From Paenibacillus sedimenti (GTDB taxonomy: Bacteria; Bacillota; Bacilli; Paenibacillales; NBRC-103111), in contig NZ_JACVVD010000018.1 in assembly GCF_014534655.1 (NCBI RefSeq), positions 1-64,000 of the forward strand: DNA of 64,000 nt. The letters run 5' to 3'. The position numbers and the translations under genes are program-made. Under the pieces are notes generated by a model that saw only the letters and a list, made by a program, of their open reading frames with translations, had not been told where the DNA came from and made no database searches. This document shows positions 1 through 8,977 of the stretch, in pieces; position 1 is the stretch's first letter, and each line of letters starts with the position of its first letter.

Positions 1-1174
1 TGTACACATACACTGGAACCATTGTCATGCCTGGGCTTGTATCAGATGTAGCACCAGTCATTCTTTTGGTGTTGATTTTAACTACCAGATTGCCTTCATT
101 ATCTTTAACCAAGCTGCTGTCAAAACCGGAAACTACAGCTGTAAAGTTGCTCGCAGACATGTCTACTAATTCATCATATTGGTTTTTAGCAGCCAGTTTC
201 ACTTGTGCTTTTGTTGTTTGCGCAATTGTATCAGAAGCAGAAACGAAGTCAATTTTCTTAACAGCTTCAGCTTCTCCTGTGAATGTTACAGTTGCTTTAT
301 CAACTGCAGCTGTATCCAGACCGGAAAGAGTTACTGTGTATTCGCCCTCGCTAATTTTCACATCAGTCAAAGTCAGAACTGCGGACTTTTTGTCATCAGC
401 GAATTTAACTGTAGTTGCTACATTAACACTACCTTTTTTCAGTGCCAATGTTGCTTTCGCAGTATCAACTGGTTTGTTGAAGTTTACAGTTACTTGTTTT
501 ACACCAGTTGCTTTAGCTTCTGTTACAGATACTTTACCAGCCGGTACGTATTGTTGCTTCGCTTCGTATGCGCCTGTCAAAAGCAGGTCGCGAGTTGCGT
601 TAGCTTGGCCGCTGAATGTACCGTCTTCGCCGTTAGCAAGAAGTTTCAGTTCAAGTGCCAAAGCGACATAACCTTGAGCCCAACCGGATACAGTTGTGTC
701 TGTACCAGTTTTAGCTTTTGCATCAGCGTCTTTACCCAGTACGCGAACCAGGAAAGTTGCCAGTTGTTCTTTTGTTACTTTACCCGCTGGGTTATATGTG
801 TTTTCGCCGTAACCGTCAGTTACACCAGCTGTTTTCAAAGCTTCGATGTAAGGCAATGCATAACCATTGGCTGCATCGTCCATACTAACATCTGTAAAGC
901 TCGATGTTTTCAAGTCTTTGTTGATTTCAAGACCCATGATCAATGCCGCTACTTTCGCGAATTGCGCACGGTTCATTTCGTCTTTCAAGCCGAAAGAAGT
1001 GTCGCTCACGCCGTCAAAAATACCGGCGCTGATCATTGCATCGAATTTCGCTTTCGTCGCTGCATCCAGATCTTTCAGATCTGTGAAGTCTGCGGATGTT
1101 TTACCGAATGCTACGGAAGAGAACATCGACAGTGCAACTGTTGCAGAAAGCACTACGGATAAGCTTTTCTTCAT
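1..1174 (-). CDS. SLH-domain S-layer-like surface protein, N-terminal part (runs off the window)
   Basis: The reading frame is open from an ATG at 1174 to the window edge, so the C-terminus is missing. The ATG follows a strong AGGAGG site (about 1186-1191). The product starts with a typical signal peptide (MKKSLSVVLSATVALSMFSS, then VAFG). Residues of about 25-200 look like three S-layer homology repeats (for example FTDLKDLDAATKAKFDAMIS and FTDVSMDDAANGYALPYIEA). These are followed by a beta-rich Ig-like stretch (VTEAKATGVKQVTVNFNKPV). SLH domains anchor exported proteins to pyruvylated secondary cell-wall polymer; csaB for that modification lies at 7.8-9.0 kb. It is probably an abundant cell-surface protein. 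Whether it is the main S-layer protein cannot be decided from a partial gene. Confidence 0.85.
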   Translation of the reverse strand, partial: MKKSLSVVLSATVALSMFSSVAFGKTSADFTDLKDLDAATKAKFDAMISAGIFDGVSDTSFGLKDEMNRAQFAKVAALIMGLEINKDLKTSSFTDVSMDDAANGYALPYIEALKTAGVTDGYGENTYNPAGKVTKEQLATFLVRVLGKDADAKAKTGTDTTVSGWAQGYVALALELKLLANGEDGTFSGQANATRDLLLTGAYEAKQQYVPAGKVSVTEAKATGVKQVTVNFNKPVDTAKATLALKKGSVNVATTVKFADDKKSAVLTLTDVKISEGEYTVTLSGLDTAAVDKATVTFTGEAEAVKKIDFVSASDTIAQTTKAQVKLAAKNQYDELVDMSASNFTAVVSGFDSSLVKDNEGNLVVKINTKRMTGATSDTSPGMTMVPVYVY

Positions 1175-1484
1175 AAAGGTTGTTTCCTCCTAAGTATTTG
1201 AAGTTTTTTGTTATAAAAACTTATAACCAACGGGCGACTGTGACTTTCGCGCATACTTTTTTGTAGCTTCGCGTCTATCTCCTTGGCTACAAACTGAGTA
1301 TACTATCTCGTACATCGAAATTCATTGATAAGAATTTTCCAGTTGGTAGAGTGCGAGACAATAGATTTTTTAATGCAATTTGCCTACAAGACAAGCTTAC
1401 TATTGATTTATGAACAAATTGAGAATTGAAGCTGAATGATAAATAAAAGATTCCTTAAAATATCATGAAATACTGAGTAAACAC
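1175..1484. other. Intergenic region upstream of the S-layer-like gene
   Basis: No plausible gene is seen here. On the minus strand it forms a long leader (over 100 bases) for the gene that starts at 1174. A TATACT-like -10 box can be read around 1297-1302 in a run with dyad character, but no convincing -35 box goes with it. A long untranslated leader would fit a highly expressed surface protein, but this is inference. Confidence 0.3.
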
Positions 1485-1519
1485 AAAAAGACTGCATCCA
1501 AAATTCGGACACAGTCTTT
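1485..1519 (-). terminator. Rho-independent terminator after the 1311-aa SLH protein
   Basis: Read on the minus strand, a 13-bp stem (AAAGACTGTGTCC with GGATGCAGTCTTT, including two G-T pairs) has a 7-base loop and is followed by TTTTT. It lies 12 bases past the stop codon at 1531-1533. Confidence 0.85.
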
Positions 1520-1530
1520 CTAGTTATTGT

Positions 1531-4500
1531 TTAAGGTATTTTCTTTTGTTGCTTCAATACACGGTTTGCAATCGCTGCTGCTTGAGCACGGGTCATGTTG
1601 CCTTTAGGATCGAAACTGAAAGTTGGTTTCTTTTGGCCTTCGACTGGTGTGTTTTCAATACCATCGATGAAACCCGCTTTGGCTACAGCTTCTACAGATG
1701 CCAACGCATACGTATCAATATCAGCAGCGTCTGTGAATTGTTTCTTCAAATTAGCTAATGATTTTGTTGAATCCGTGCTTACTTTCATATTCGCCGCTCT
1801 CTCAATCATTACTGCTGCGTCTGCACGACTGATGGAATTCGTAGGCAAGAATAATCCATTAGAGTTTCCTCTGACGATGCCAGCACGGGCCCCGGCTTCA
1901 ATATGCATGAAGTCATACAAGCTGCTGCTGTTTGATAATCCTAGACCCCTGCGTACATCGGCGAATGTACCTTGGAAGTTCGGATTCGTCGGATCGTTCG
2001 TATGATACGTTGTATCCTCATTTACTAAAGGAATTTCGAAAATGTTAACCAACATCGTTACAAATTCACCGCGGGTAATAGCATCGTTCGGTAGGAACTG
2101 ACCTGCTGTTTTGTTGTTCATGATCCCTTTGGAATAAAGAATATCCAAGTAATCGCGAGCCCAGTCATGATTGGTTACATCATTAAAGCTATTATCCATG
2201 TACATGACTTGGAAATACCCGAAACTTTCAACCGGGACTTTAATGGTGTGGGATTTTGGATCAACTACACCACCAATATTTTTCCAGCCAACATACTGAT
2301 TACCGGTACCGCTTGGATCAATAAAGGTACCAAATTGATACACGGATAGATATTTCCAGGAATCGTTACGAATTTCATCATCGTATTTCAATGTTAATGT
2401 TCCACGTTCAGTTGGAATAACTAAATTCTTGATGAATCTAGAGTAGAATGCTGTTTCCCCTGGCCCAAGAATGGATGGAGAAGGTAGATTGCCACTACCT
2501 TGGAGCGCATCTTTCAACGTCGCTGCTGTGCTAGCTGCACTAATATCAATTGTACCGCCATCAACCCAGAAAAGTTTGCTCGCCGGTCTAAAGCGTCCTG
2601 TAGGTTCTTGAAGGAATCGAGTTCCGGCCGGAGTTTCTGAAGCTTTATCCACGCGCCCATCATCTTGATTAGCAATACCAAAAACAAGATTGCGATCTGC
2701 TGAAATGAACTGCTCCGTTTGTGTACGATCATTTCTCATCAACTTCGTATCTTTAGGGAATGTCAGTTGAAGGTCGCCGCCGAATAAATTCATTTTCGAT
2801 GCAAGGGTTGTACGATACTGAGCGCCTTCAATTGGCGTATTCAAGTTATTGAGAACGAAACTACCTTTAGTTTTTGCGGTACCACGAGTAATTTCAAAGC
2901 TAACGGTATTTTTACCAGCTTTTAAATTAGGTACATCGAGTCTGAATTGCCCAGGAGCAATCAATTTCGCTGATACTTTGTTATATATGATGCTATCTGC
3001 ACCATCAGCTTGAACAATGACGGTTTGAAAGTTTGTGTTTACATTAGCTTGATCAATGTTGCTAGCGTTTTTTACGAAGTTCGTTGGTGAAATTAATACA
3101 TAATCAACTGGCTGTTTTGTAACAGTTATCATTTTACTTGTTGTACGACCAGTCTTATTTTTGGCAACTAGTTCGAGTACATAATCCCCATATGCATCTA
3201 ATGTTAGTGGCGTTGTAATATTAAACTTTGTCGTCATCTGGTTGTTATCTAATGGATTGACGACCTGAGACAATTGAGCCAGCAATGGAGTTGTTCCTGC
3301 TGTAAGAGTAGAACCGACAGGTACACTTCTTACATAGAGAATGGATGTAGATTCAGGATCCGCTGAGTTCAATTTTGCATTCAAAACAGTACCTGTAAGT
3401 TGTAGCCTATTGGAAGTTGTCAGGTAAGAACCTGGCAAGCTGCCAGCTTTATTAGGTGTAACTGTAGCGTCGAGGGCCAATTCCTCGATTAGAGGTGCAA
3501 AGTCGCTTAGCACAAAGACATCGTAATTGGTTTGAGTTACAAGTACTTTCGGGTTCGGCGCTGGTCCGTTTGGCCTTAAGTAAAGCGAGAACTTGATTGA
3601 TTTTTTTCCGTCAGCATTGAACAAGGTCAAAAATGATGCTTCTGGAATTGTGAAAGTTCCATCTTTCGCATCAATCATCCCCGTAGTTGGGGGTGTTGCA
3701 GAAGAATCTCCTACTGTAAGCGGGATATTAGTATCGTTAACTGTCAATTCTACATCTGAATATCCAGTTTTAGGAAGGTTGACGATTTTACCCGTAATAC
3801 ATGGACCCATTGTAGCACCACATGTTAATTGTGTTTTGTTGCTTACTACCTTACCATTGTATAAGTTATTAACAATAACATATGGCGCGCTGGAGATATT
3901 TAATTTATAGACCTTAGTTCCAGCAGGATTATCTCCTAGAGTCGGATTCGTACTAGATGGTACTATTGTCATATCAGTTAAACCATCTGGAATATTCTCA
4001 AGAACGACCGTTGCAATACCGCTTGCATTTACAGGTACTGTTACATTATTTAAAAATCCTGGAATTGTTACTTTAACCTGATTGGAATTAGCATTTGTAT
4101 GAATTCTCAAAGTAGCTGGGAATTCGTTAATCTGATTCGTCCCTTGCTCGGACAACTTGACTTCAAAGGCCGGAGCACTAGGTGGTGCGAAGTATTGAGC
4201 TACATGATCTAAATAAGGAAGATTCGGATTCGTATAGTTAAACAAGTATCTTGTTGTTGCCTGTCCACCTAAACTAGTGATAAATGTAACATCAATCTCT
4301 TGTGAGGTTGTTGTTCCGCTAAGAGGAAGAATAGCAGAGATATGATGAACATCATAAGCCGTTCCAGGCGTTACTGCAGCCGTTGTCGATAAACTTGGTG
4401 CAGTTCCTGCTGGAACTGGTGGAACTGCTGTTGAGTTAGCATTCAAGCTTCCCGTTGTCGTTACTGTTCCATCGGCAAAATTATATCGTATGGATGCTCC

Positions 4501-5466
4501 GCTACCTGCTACACTAATATCAGCATAGGTGTAATCAGCACTGCCTGCAGTTATATTGCCTTTGCTGTTTTTTAGATCTGCGGTAAAAGTAATATTGTTA
4601 TCAGTACTGCTTTGTAAATTCGGTACATTAACAAGAGCTTGATTAGTACTGCTTGCAGATTCTTTAAACCTTACCTTACCGTTAAAAGCAAAACCCAGAC
4701 CGTTATTGTAAACAAACGTTCTTTTAGCAGTGTAATAATTCGTTGGGTTCTTGGAGATAAATGTAATTTGATTATCCCCTGGCGTAAGTGTCAAATCAGA
4801 AGCTCTTCCGGTATTCATAAGGAAGGTAAAGATACCATTAGAGAAGTTCGTCGCTTCATATGTAGCTCCGGAGACGGTTGCATCTACTTGAAAAGCATTA
4901 TTAGAATTACCTGTAACAGTCAAGTTCGTATACGGTCCTGTTGCCGGATACATGCCGCCATCCGCGAAATCGACATCATTAATTTTCAAACCAGTGATAT
5001 TAGAAACAGGAGTAAAATAGATCCAAGCCGGCTTAGAGTCAACAGTAGATGTACCGCCATATTTAATGACAATTTTATTCAAACCTTCCGTTAACTGCAC
5101 ATTCTCAAAAGTAATTTGGTTGCTGTTATTCGGATTTTTAATCGCTCGATTTGTTTTATTGGGAGTTGAAATCCCTGTATTGAGATTTTTGATTTCGTAA
5201 AAGATATTCGCTATCTGATCATCGGAGATACCCCCAATATCAGCACTCAGTGTGATCGGATTCGATGTGATTCTTGGAACTGACGCATCTGAAAAGGGTG
5301 TAGGATCTTGGACCACCGTTGTATCATTAGGATCCGTATGTACGTAGTAATTCGTAATATTAATAACCGGCGCAGCAAAAGCAGTCATCGGCGGCAGGAG
5401 TGCGATCAGCATAGCTATCATCAGACTGATACTAATCCACTTGTTTCTGTTTGGTTTGCTTTTCAA
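1531..5466 (-). CDS. Large secreted protein with three C-terminal SLH domains
   Basis: The 1311-residue protein starts at a TTG (5464-5466) placed a few bases after TAAGGAGGAG. It has a signal peptide (ISLMIAMLIALLPPMTAFA, cleavage probably after AFA). Residues of about 35-1090 are Ser/Thr/Asn-rich, beta-type and unlike any enzyme I recognise; several stretches look like repeated Ig-like modules. Residues of about 1110-1305 carry three SLH repeats (DWARDYLDILYSKGIMNNK; YDFMHIEAGARAGIVRG; TYALASVEAVAKAGFIDG). It is probably a surface or S-layer-associated protein held on pyruvylated wall polymer. It lies next to another SLH gene and near tagO and csaB. The substrate or partner of the long middle region is unknown. 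Confidence 0.85.
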   Translation of the reverse strand: MKSKPNRNKWISISLMIAMLIALLPPMTAFAAPVINITNYYVHTDPNDTTVVQDPTPFSDASVPRITSNPITLSADIGGISDDQIANIFYEIKNLNTGISTPNKTNRAIKNPNNSNQITFENVQLTEGLNKIVIKYGGTSTVDSKPAWIYFTPVSNITGLKINDVDFADGGMYPATGPYTNLTVTGNSNNAFQVDATVSGATYEATNFSNGIFTFLMNTGRASDLTLTPGDNQITFISKNPTNYYTAKRTFVYNNGLGFAFNGKVRFKESASSTNQALVNVPNLQSSTDNNITFTADLKNSKGNITAGSADYTYADISVAGSGASIRYNFADGTVTTTGSLNANSTAVPPVPAGTAPSLSTTAAVTPGTAYDVHHISAILPLSGTTTSQEIDVTFITSLGGQATTRYLFNYTNPNLPYLDHVAQYFAPPSAPAFEVKLSEQGTNQINEFPATLRIHTNANSNQVKVTIPGFLNNVTVPVNASGIATVVLENIPDGLTDMTIVPSSTNPTLGDNPAGTKVYKLNISSAPYVIVNNLYNGKVVSNKTQLTCGATMGPCITGKIVNLPKTGYSDVELTVNDTNIPLTVGDSSATPPTTGMIDAKDGTFTIPEASFLTLFNADGKKSIKFSLYLRPNGPAPNPKVLVTQTNYDVFVLSDFAPLIEELALDATVTPNKAGSLPGSYLTTSNRLQLTGTVLNAKLNSADPESTSILYVRSVPVGSTLTAGTTPLLAQLSQVVNPLDNNQMTTKFNITTPLTLDAYGDYVLELVAKNKTGRTTSKMITVTKQPVDYVLISPTNFVKNASNIDQANVNTNFQTVIVQADGADSIIYNKVSAKLIAPGQFRLDVPNLKAGKNTVSFEITRGTAKTKGSFVLNNLNTPIEGAQYRTTLASKMNLFGGDLQLTFPKDTKLMRNDRTQTEQFISADRNLVFGIANQDDGRVDKASETPAGTRFLQEPTGRFRPASKLFWVDGGTIDISAASTAATLKDALQGSGNLPSPSILGPGETAFYSRFIKNLVIPTERGTLTLKYDDEIRNDSWKYLSVYQFGTFIDPSGTGNQYVGWKNIGGVVDPKSHTIKVPVESFGYFQVMYMDNSFNDVTNHDWARDYLDILYSKGIMNNKTAGQFLPNDAITRGEFVTMLVNIFEIPLVNEDTTYHTNDPTNPNFQGTFADVRRGLGLSNSSSLYDFMHIEAGARAGIVRGNSNGLFLPTNSISRADAAVMIERAANMKVSTDSTKSLANLKKQFTDAADIDTYALASVEAVAKAGFIDGIENTPVEGQKKPTFSFDPKGNMTRAQAAAIANRVLKQQKKIP

Positions 5467-5665
5467 AACTAGCTCCTCCTTATGTAAATGATATTAGTCA
5501 AGCCATGGTATTCTCTCAACTTACCAGTATTCGACAATCCCTCCTATGTACTTCCAACATTCTACAAGATTAGACGCGGCCATGAGCCAAAAGTTGTTGT
5601 ATCTTTCTTATCGGTAGATTCGCAGGAAATGTTTAGAGCAAGAAAAAAATTCATAAAAAGCAAGA

Positions 5666-5692
5666 AAAACCCAGCCGCAATTGGCTGGGTTT
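5666..5692 (-). terminator. Rho-independent terminator after tagO
   Basis: The perfect stem AAACCCAGCC/GGCTGGGTTT has a 6-base loop and, read on the minus strand, is followed by TTTTCTT. It lies just past the tagO stop codon. Confidence 0.85.
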
Positions 5693-5710
5693 GAATGATT
5701 TATAAGGGCG

Positions 5711-6832
5711 TTACTTGCCTACGCGATCGCTCTGGACAGGCTTGCCGAGCAGACGCTGGAAGAAGTTCAAGACAGGCTTGCGGCTCTTGCTGATAATGCC
5801 GATAGCTTCGGCGCCGACGAGCATCACCAGGAATAGTGCTACGATGATCATGACTAGTCCCCACGTAAAGTCCTGGGAGATAAACACGGAACAGACAACG
5901 GCGCTGCCGCCGAAAATAAGGGCTATTCCGTAGATAATCAGTACGCTTGTACGATGGCTAAAGCCGAGCTGCAATAAGCAGTGGTGCAGGTGGCTTTTGT
6001 CCGGTGCTGAGATCGGTAATTTATTAACGTAGCGACGCATGATCGCGAAAAAGGTATCGGATAAGGGCACGCCCAGGATCATGATCGGAATTAACAAAGA
6101 GACGACAGCGGCTTGTTTGAAGCCGAGAATGGACAAAGTCGCAAGGGCGAAGCCCAGGAATAAGGCACCGGAGTCGCCCATGAAGATTTTGGCCGGATGG
6201 AAGTTGTAGAACATGAAGCCTACGATACTTCCGAGTAAAATAACGCTGAGCAGTACAACGGTCACGTTCGGCATCATAAGAGCCAGCACCAGAATGGTGG
6301 CTGTTGCGATACCGGAAACGCCGGCGGATAAGCCGTCCAAACCGTCGATGAGGTTGATGGCGTTGGACACGCCAACGATCCATAATATAGTAATCGGAAT
6401 GCTTAACCAGCCAATGTTGAAGTTGGTCGTTCCGAATGGAATGTTAACGAGGTCGATCTTTAGCCCGAATGCTACGACGATACATGCGGCGATAAGTTGT
6501 CCGAGCAGCTTCCATTTGGGCGAAAGTTGGAAACGATCATCCAATGCCCCCGTAATGACGATGACGAGGCCGCCTAGCAGCAAACCAAATGCTGCATCCT
6601 TGTTGACTCCGTCGAGTGCTGGAGAGATGACGAAATAAGCTCCGACGAACGCAAGGAATATGGCTAATCCTCCGAGACGCGGCATTATTCGGGTATGTAC
6701 CTTACGATGGTTCGGGGCGTCAACGGCTCCTACCCAGAAGGCAAGTTTTTTGACCAGGGGTGTTAGCAGCAGCGCCATTAAGCACGAAGCGATAAACCCA
6801 ATCGCATATAATCCATACATCTTCTTCTTCAC
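5711..6832 (-). CDS. tagO: Undecaprenyl-phosphate GlcNAc-1-phosphate transferase (TagO/WecA, MraY family)
   Basis: The 373-residue polytopic membrane protein should transfer GlcNAc-1-phosphate to undecaprenyl phosphate, the first step of wall-polymer synthesis. The family landmarks are present: DAPNHRKVH (38-46), the Asp pair in GALDDRF (98-99), NLIDGLDGL (160-168), FMGDSGA (217-223) and the HLHH histidine motif (281-284). About ten hydrophobic segments are spread along the chain. The length matches the TagO/WecA group rather than MraY (about 320). It is followed on the same strand only by its terminator and preceded by the tagA/csaB group, so it probably feeds the secondary wall polymer bound by the SLH proteins. 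Start ATG at 6832; an internal ATG four codons in is possible. Confidence 0.93.
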   Translation of the reverse strand: MKKKMYGLYAIGFIASCLMALLLTPLVKKLAFWVGAVDAPNHRKVHTRIMPRLGGLAIFLAFVGAYFVISPALDGVNKDAAFGLLLGGLVIVITGALDDRFQLSPKWKLLGQLIAACIVVAFGLKIDLVNIPFGTTNFNIGWLSIPITILWIVGVSNAINLIDGLDGLSAGVSGIATATILVLALMMPNVTVVLLSVILLGSIVGFMFYNFHPAKIFMGDSGALFLGFALATLSILGFKQAAVVSLLIPIMILGVPLSDTFFAIMRRYVNKLPISAPDKSHLHHCLLQLGFSHRTSVLIIYGIALIFGGSAVVCSVFISQDFTWGLVMIIVALFLVMLVGAEAIGIISKSRKPVLNFFQRLLGKPVQSDRVGK

Positions 6833-6953
6833 AGCTCCTCTTATCTGGGGTGGCAGGTCATCCGCCGAAATGAATTATACTCCGAATTGTCCACAAATAC
6901 CACTGCTAATTTTGTCTGAAATGACCTTTTTCAGGCAATTTTCAAAGATTTTT

Positions 6954-7742
6954 TCATGGTTTTGTGACTTTCTCTTTTTCGCGCATGACTTTCAATGCGA
7001 ATTTCGGGAGTATAAGCATTCTCTTGTAGCGCCAAGGCTCCTGCAGAAGGCGGTAAAACCACTCCAAACGAAGTTTTTGAAACATGAGCGGCGCCCTTTT
7101 TAGCTTGCCCGAAAGAACGTCAAAACTTCCGCCGACGCCCATCATGACCGGCACGGCAAGTTGTTCCTTATATTTGGCAATCCAAGGCTCCTGATTGGCT
7201 GCTGATCTTCCTACAAAAAGGAGATCGGGCGCAGCCTGAACGATATCCGCGATGACTTCAGCGTCTTGATCAGCTCCAAAATAGCCATCGCGAACGCCGA
7301 CTAGCTCGATACCTGGATATAACGCCTTTAGGCGATCAGCTGCAGCCTGTATCACATCCGAAGATGCGCCGAGCAGGTAAACCTTCCAGCCTTTCGGCTC
7401 TCCGACTTTCATAAGTTCATGGAGCAAATCATAACCCGGCACCCGCTCCGCTACAGGCTCACCCACATAATTAGCGGCCCAAACGACGCCAGTACCGTCA
7501 GGAACGATCAGCTCAGCCTCCTGCATCATGCGCAGATAAGCGGGATCTTCCTGAGCGGCCATCACCATGATGGGATTGGCGGTAATGATTTGATGCGGTT
7601 GTCTTTGCTCGATCGCGTCCGTCAAGTAGGCGACGGTTTGCTTCATTCCCATCTTGGAGACCGGAACGCCATAGATACGTACTTTGGGTATGGTAGCAGC
7701 TGCCGACGCTGCCGCTGAATTTGTAGTTGTTGTTAGGCTCAT
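6954..7742 (-). CDS. tagA: WecG/TagA/CpsF-family glycosyltransferase
   Basis: The product has 262 residues if the start is at 7742. That ATG is preceded by AAAGGATGAGAG at good spacing. An ATG four codons upstream (7754) touches the AAAGG and has no room for a ribosome site. Family GT26 hallmarks are visible: PKVRIYGVPVSKMG, the NPIMVMAAQ segment, PDGTGVVWAAN and the C-terminal GVGGSFDVLSG. TagA enzymes add ManNAc to lipid-linked GlcNAc. Together with TagO and with WecB (UDP-ManNAc supply, 43.9 kb) this gives the GlcNAc-ManNAc linkage or repeat of a wall polymer. The Thr/Ala-rich N-terminal 20 residues are non-conserved. The exact acceptor is inferred from the family. Confidence 0.9.
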   Translation of the reverse strand: MSLTTTTNSAAASAAATIPKVRIYGVPVSKMGMKQTVAYLTDAIEQRQPHQIITANPIMVMAAQEDPAYLRMMQEAELIVPDGTGVVWAANYVGEPVAERVPGYDLLHELMKVGEPKGWKVYLLGASSDVIQAAADRLKALYPGIELVGVRDGYFGADQDAEVIADIVQAAPDLLFVGRSAANQEPWIAKYKEQLAVPVMMGVGGSFDVLSGKLKRAPLMFQKLRLEWFYRLLQEPWRYKRMLILPKFALKVMREKEKVTKP

Positions 7743-7789
7743 AAAATCTCTCATCCTTTATGACGTTGGAATCGGATATTTGGTTGCTT

Positions 7790-8977
7790 TTATTTGTTTC
7801 CAATATAAAAGGAAACGATTTGCTGCGCGGGGCGCTGCGCCTGCGCTTTCAGTTCTTCGATGGCGGCGCTGCGGGACGCCGCCCATTCGGGTTTGCCGTC
7901 GAGAAGCTGCAGCGCCTCGACGGTGAAGGCTTCGGCATCGAAGCGAGCGGTCGATGCCGCGGCTTTCATGCCGAGCCTATGGAGGAACTGGTCGATCTTC
8001 GGATCGTACGAGATGCCGACCATAGGCACATACTGCGAGGCTGCATAGATCAAAGAATGCAGCCTCATCCCGATCAGCAGGTCGCAGCCCGCGACCTGCT
8101 CGAGCATATCCTGCGGATGGACGACGCCGAGCGCCATCCCTACACGATCACCGTGATCGCCCAGCCGGTCGATCACGAACTGCGACGCCACCTCATCCGA
8201 GGGGAGGTGGAAGGGCAAGAACCGCAGCCGCACATCCGCGCGGGCTGCGACCAGTTGCCCCAAGGACCGCGAGAGAGCTTCCAACTCCGAGCGGTCCTGG
8301 TTCCAGAAGCGGACGGACACGCCGACCGTCCGCACGCTCGCAGGCGCGCCGTCAGCCGCGCCCGAACCCCCGCCGGACGCCTGCGAAGCAGCGTCCGTAC
8401 CGGCCAGCCCGGCCGAGGGCCCCACCGCGCTGCGCGCATCGCGCAGCGGCAGGCCCATGACCGGGTCGGGCACGACCTCGATGCGCTCCCGCGGGAGGCG
8501 CATCTGCCCAAGCAACTCCGCGGACTCCGTGTCGCGGACCGACACATACCGGCAGCGTTTAAACACGCCGCGGATCCAGCCATCGAACATCCGGCGGTTC
8601 ACCGGGCCGATGCCTTGCGAATAAATGAATGTCGGCTTGCCCAGCCACTGCGCCAGCTTCAAAACCGCCAAGTAATACGGGATCGTCTTGGCGCTTGTGG
8701 CATCCTGCAGCAAGCTGCCGCCGCCGCTGATTAAGCCGTCCGCTTCGCTCAGCGCGCTAAGCAGAGCTCCCGGCTTCATCCGATGGTACGCCTGAACCCC
8801 GTACATCTGGGATGTTTTCTCCGGATTCGCCGACAACACGATGGGCTCAATCCGGATTCCTTGGGCGCGTCCTTGCTCCTGCAAAGCAAACAGGATGGAT
8901 TGAAGCACGGCTTCATCGCCGCTATTATCGAATCCATAGTAGCCCGATAGCGCTATTTTGACAACTGAGGCACCCAT
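7790..8977 (-). CDS. csaB: Polysaccharide pyruvyl transferase CsaB
   Basis: The product has 395 residues from the ATG at 8977, which follows AAGGAG at 9-base spacing; the longer frame to 9007 lacks such a site. The N-terminus KIALSGYYGFDNSGDEA and the later ISGGGSLLQDAT, SQGIGPVNRRMFDG and GMRLHSLIYA are characteristic of CsaB. CsaB adds ketal pyruvate to the secondary cell-wall polymer, and SLH domains bind that group. The window encodes three SLH proteins, so the link is direct. The gene overlaps the end of the upstream DUF5693 gene by 25 bases, implying translational coupling. A Gly/Ala/Ser-rich insert (about residues 180-215, GC-rich DNA) interrupts the middle and is unusual. Confidence 0.93.
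   Translation of the reverse strand: MGASVVKIALSGYYGFDNSGDEAVLQSILFALQEQGRAQGIRIEPIVLSANPEKTSQMYGVQAYHRMKPGALLSALSEADGLISGGGSLLQDATSAKTIPYYLAVLKLAQWLGKPTFIYSQGIGPVNRRMFDGWIRGVFKRCRYVSVRDTESAELLGQMRLPRERIEVVPDPVMGLPLRDARSAVGPSAGLAGTDAASQASGGGSGAADGAPASVRTVGVSVRFWNQDRSELEALSRSLGQLVAARADVRLRFLPFHLPSDEVASQFVIDRLGDHGDRVGMALGVVHPQDMLEQVAGCDLLIGMRLHSLIYAASQYVPMVGISYDPKIDQFLHRLGMKAAASTARFDAEAFTVEALQLLDGKPEWAASRSAAIEELKAQAQRPAQQIVSFYIGNK

Noticed and set aside
179-1162. 327-residue plus-strand frame opposite the S-layer-like gene
   Set aside because: Cys/Phe-rich antisense product; the minus strand has a signal peptide, SLH repeats and a strong ribosome site.
7760-8734. 324-residue plus-strand open frame opposite csaB
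   Set aside because: It is antisense to a clear CsaB gene in GC-rich DNA, has an Arg/His/Ala-rich composition and no recognisable domain.
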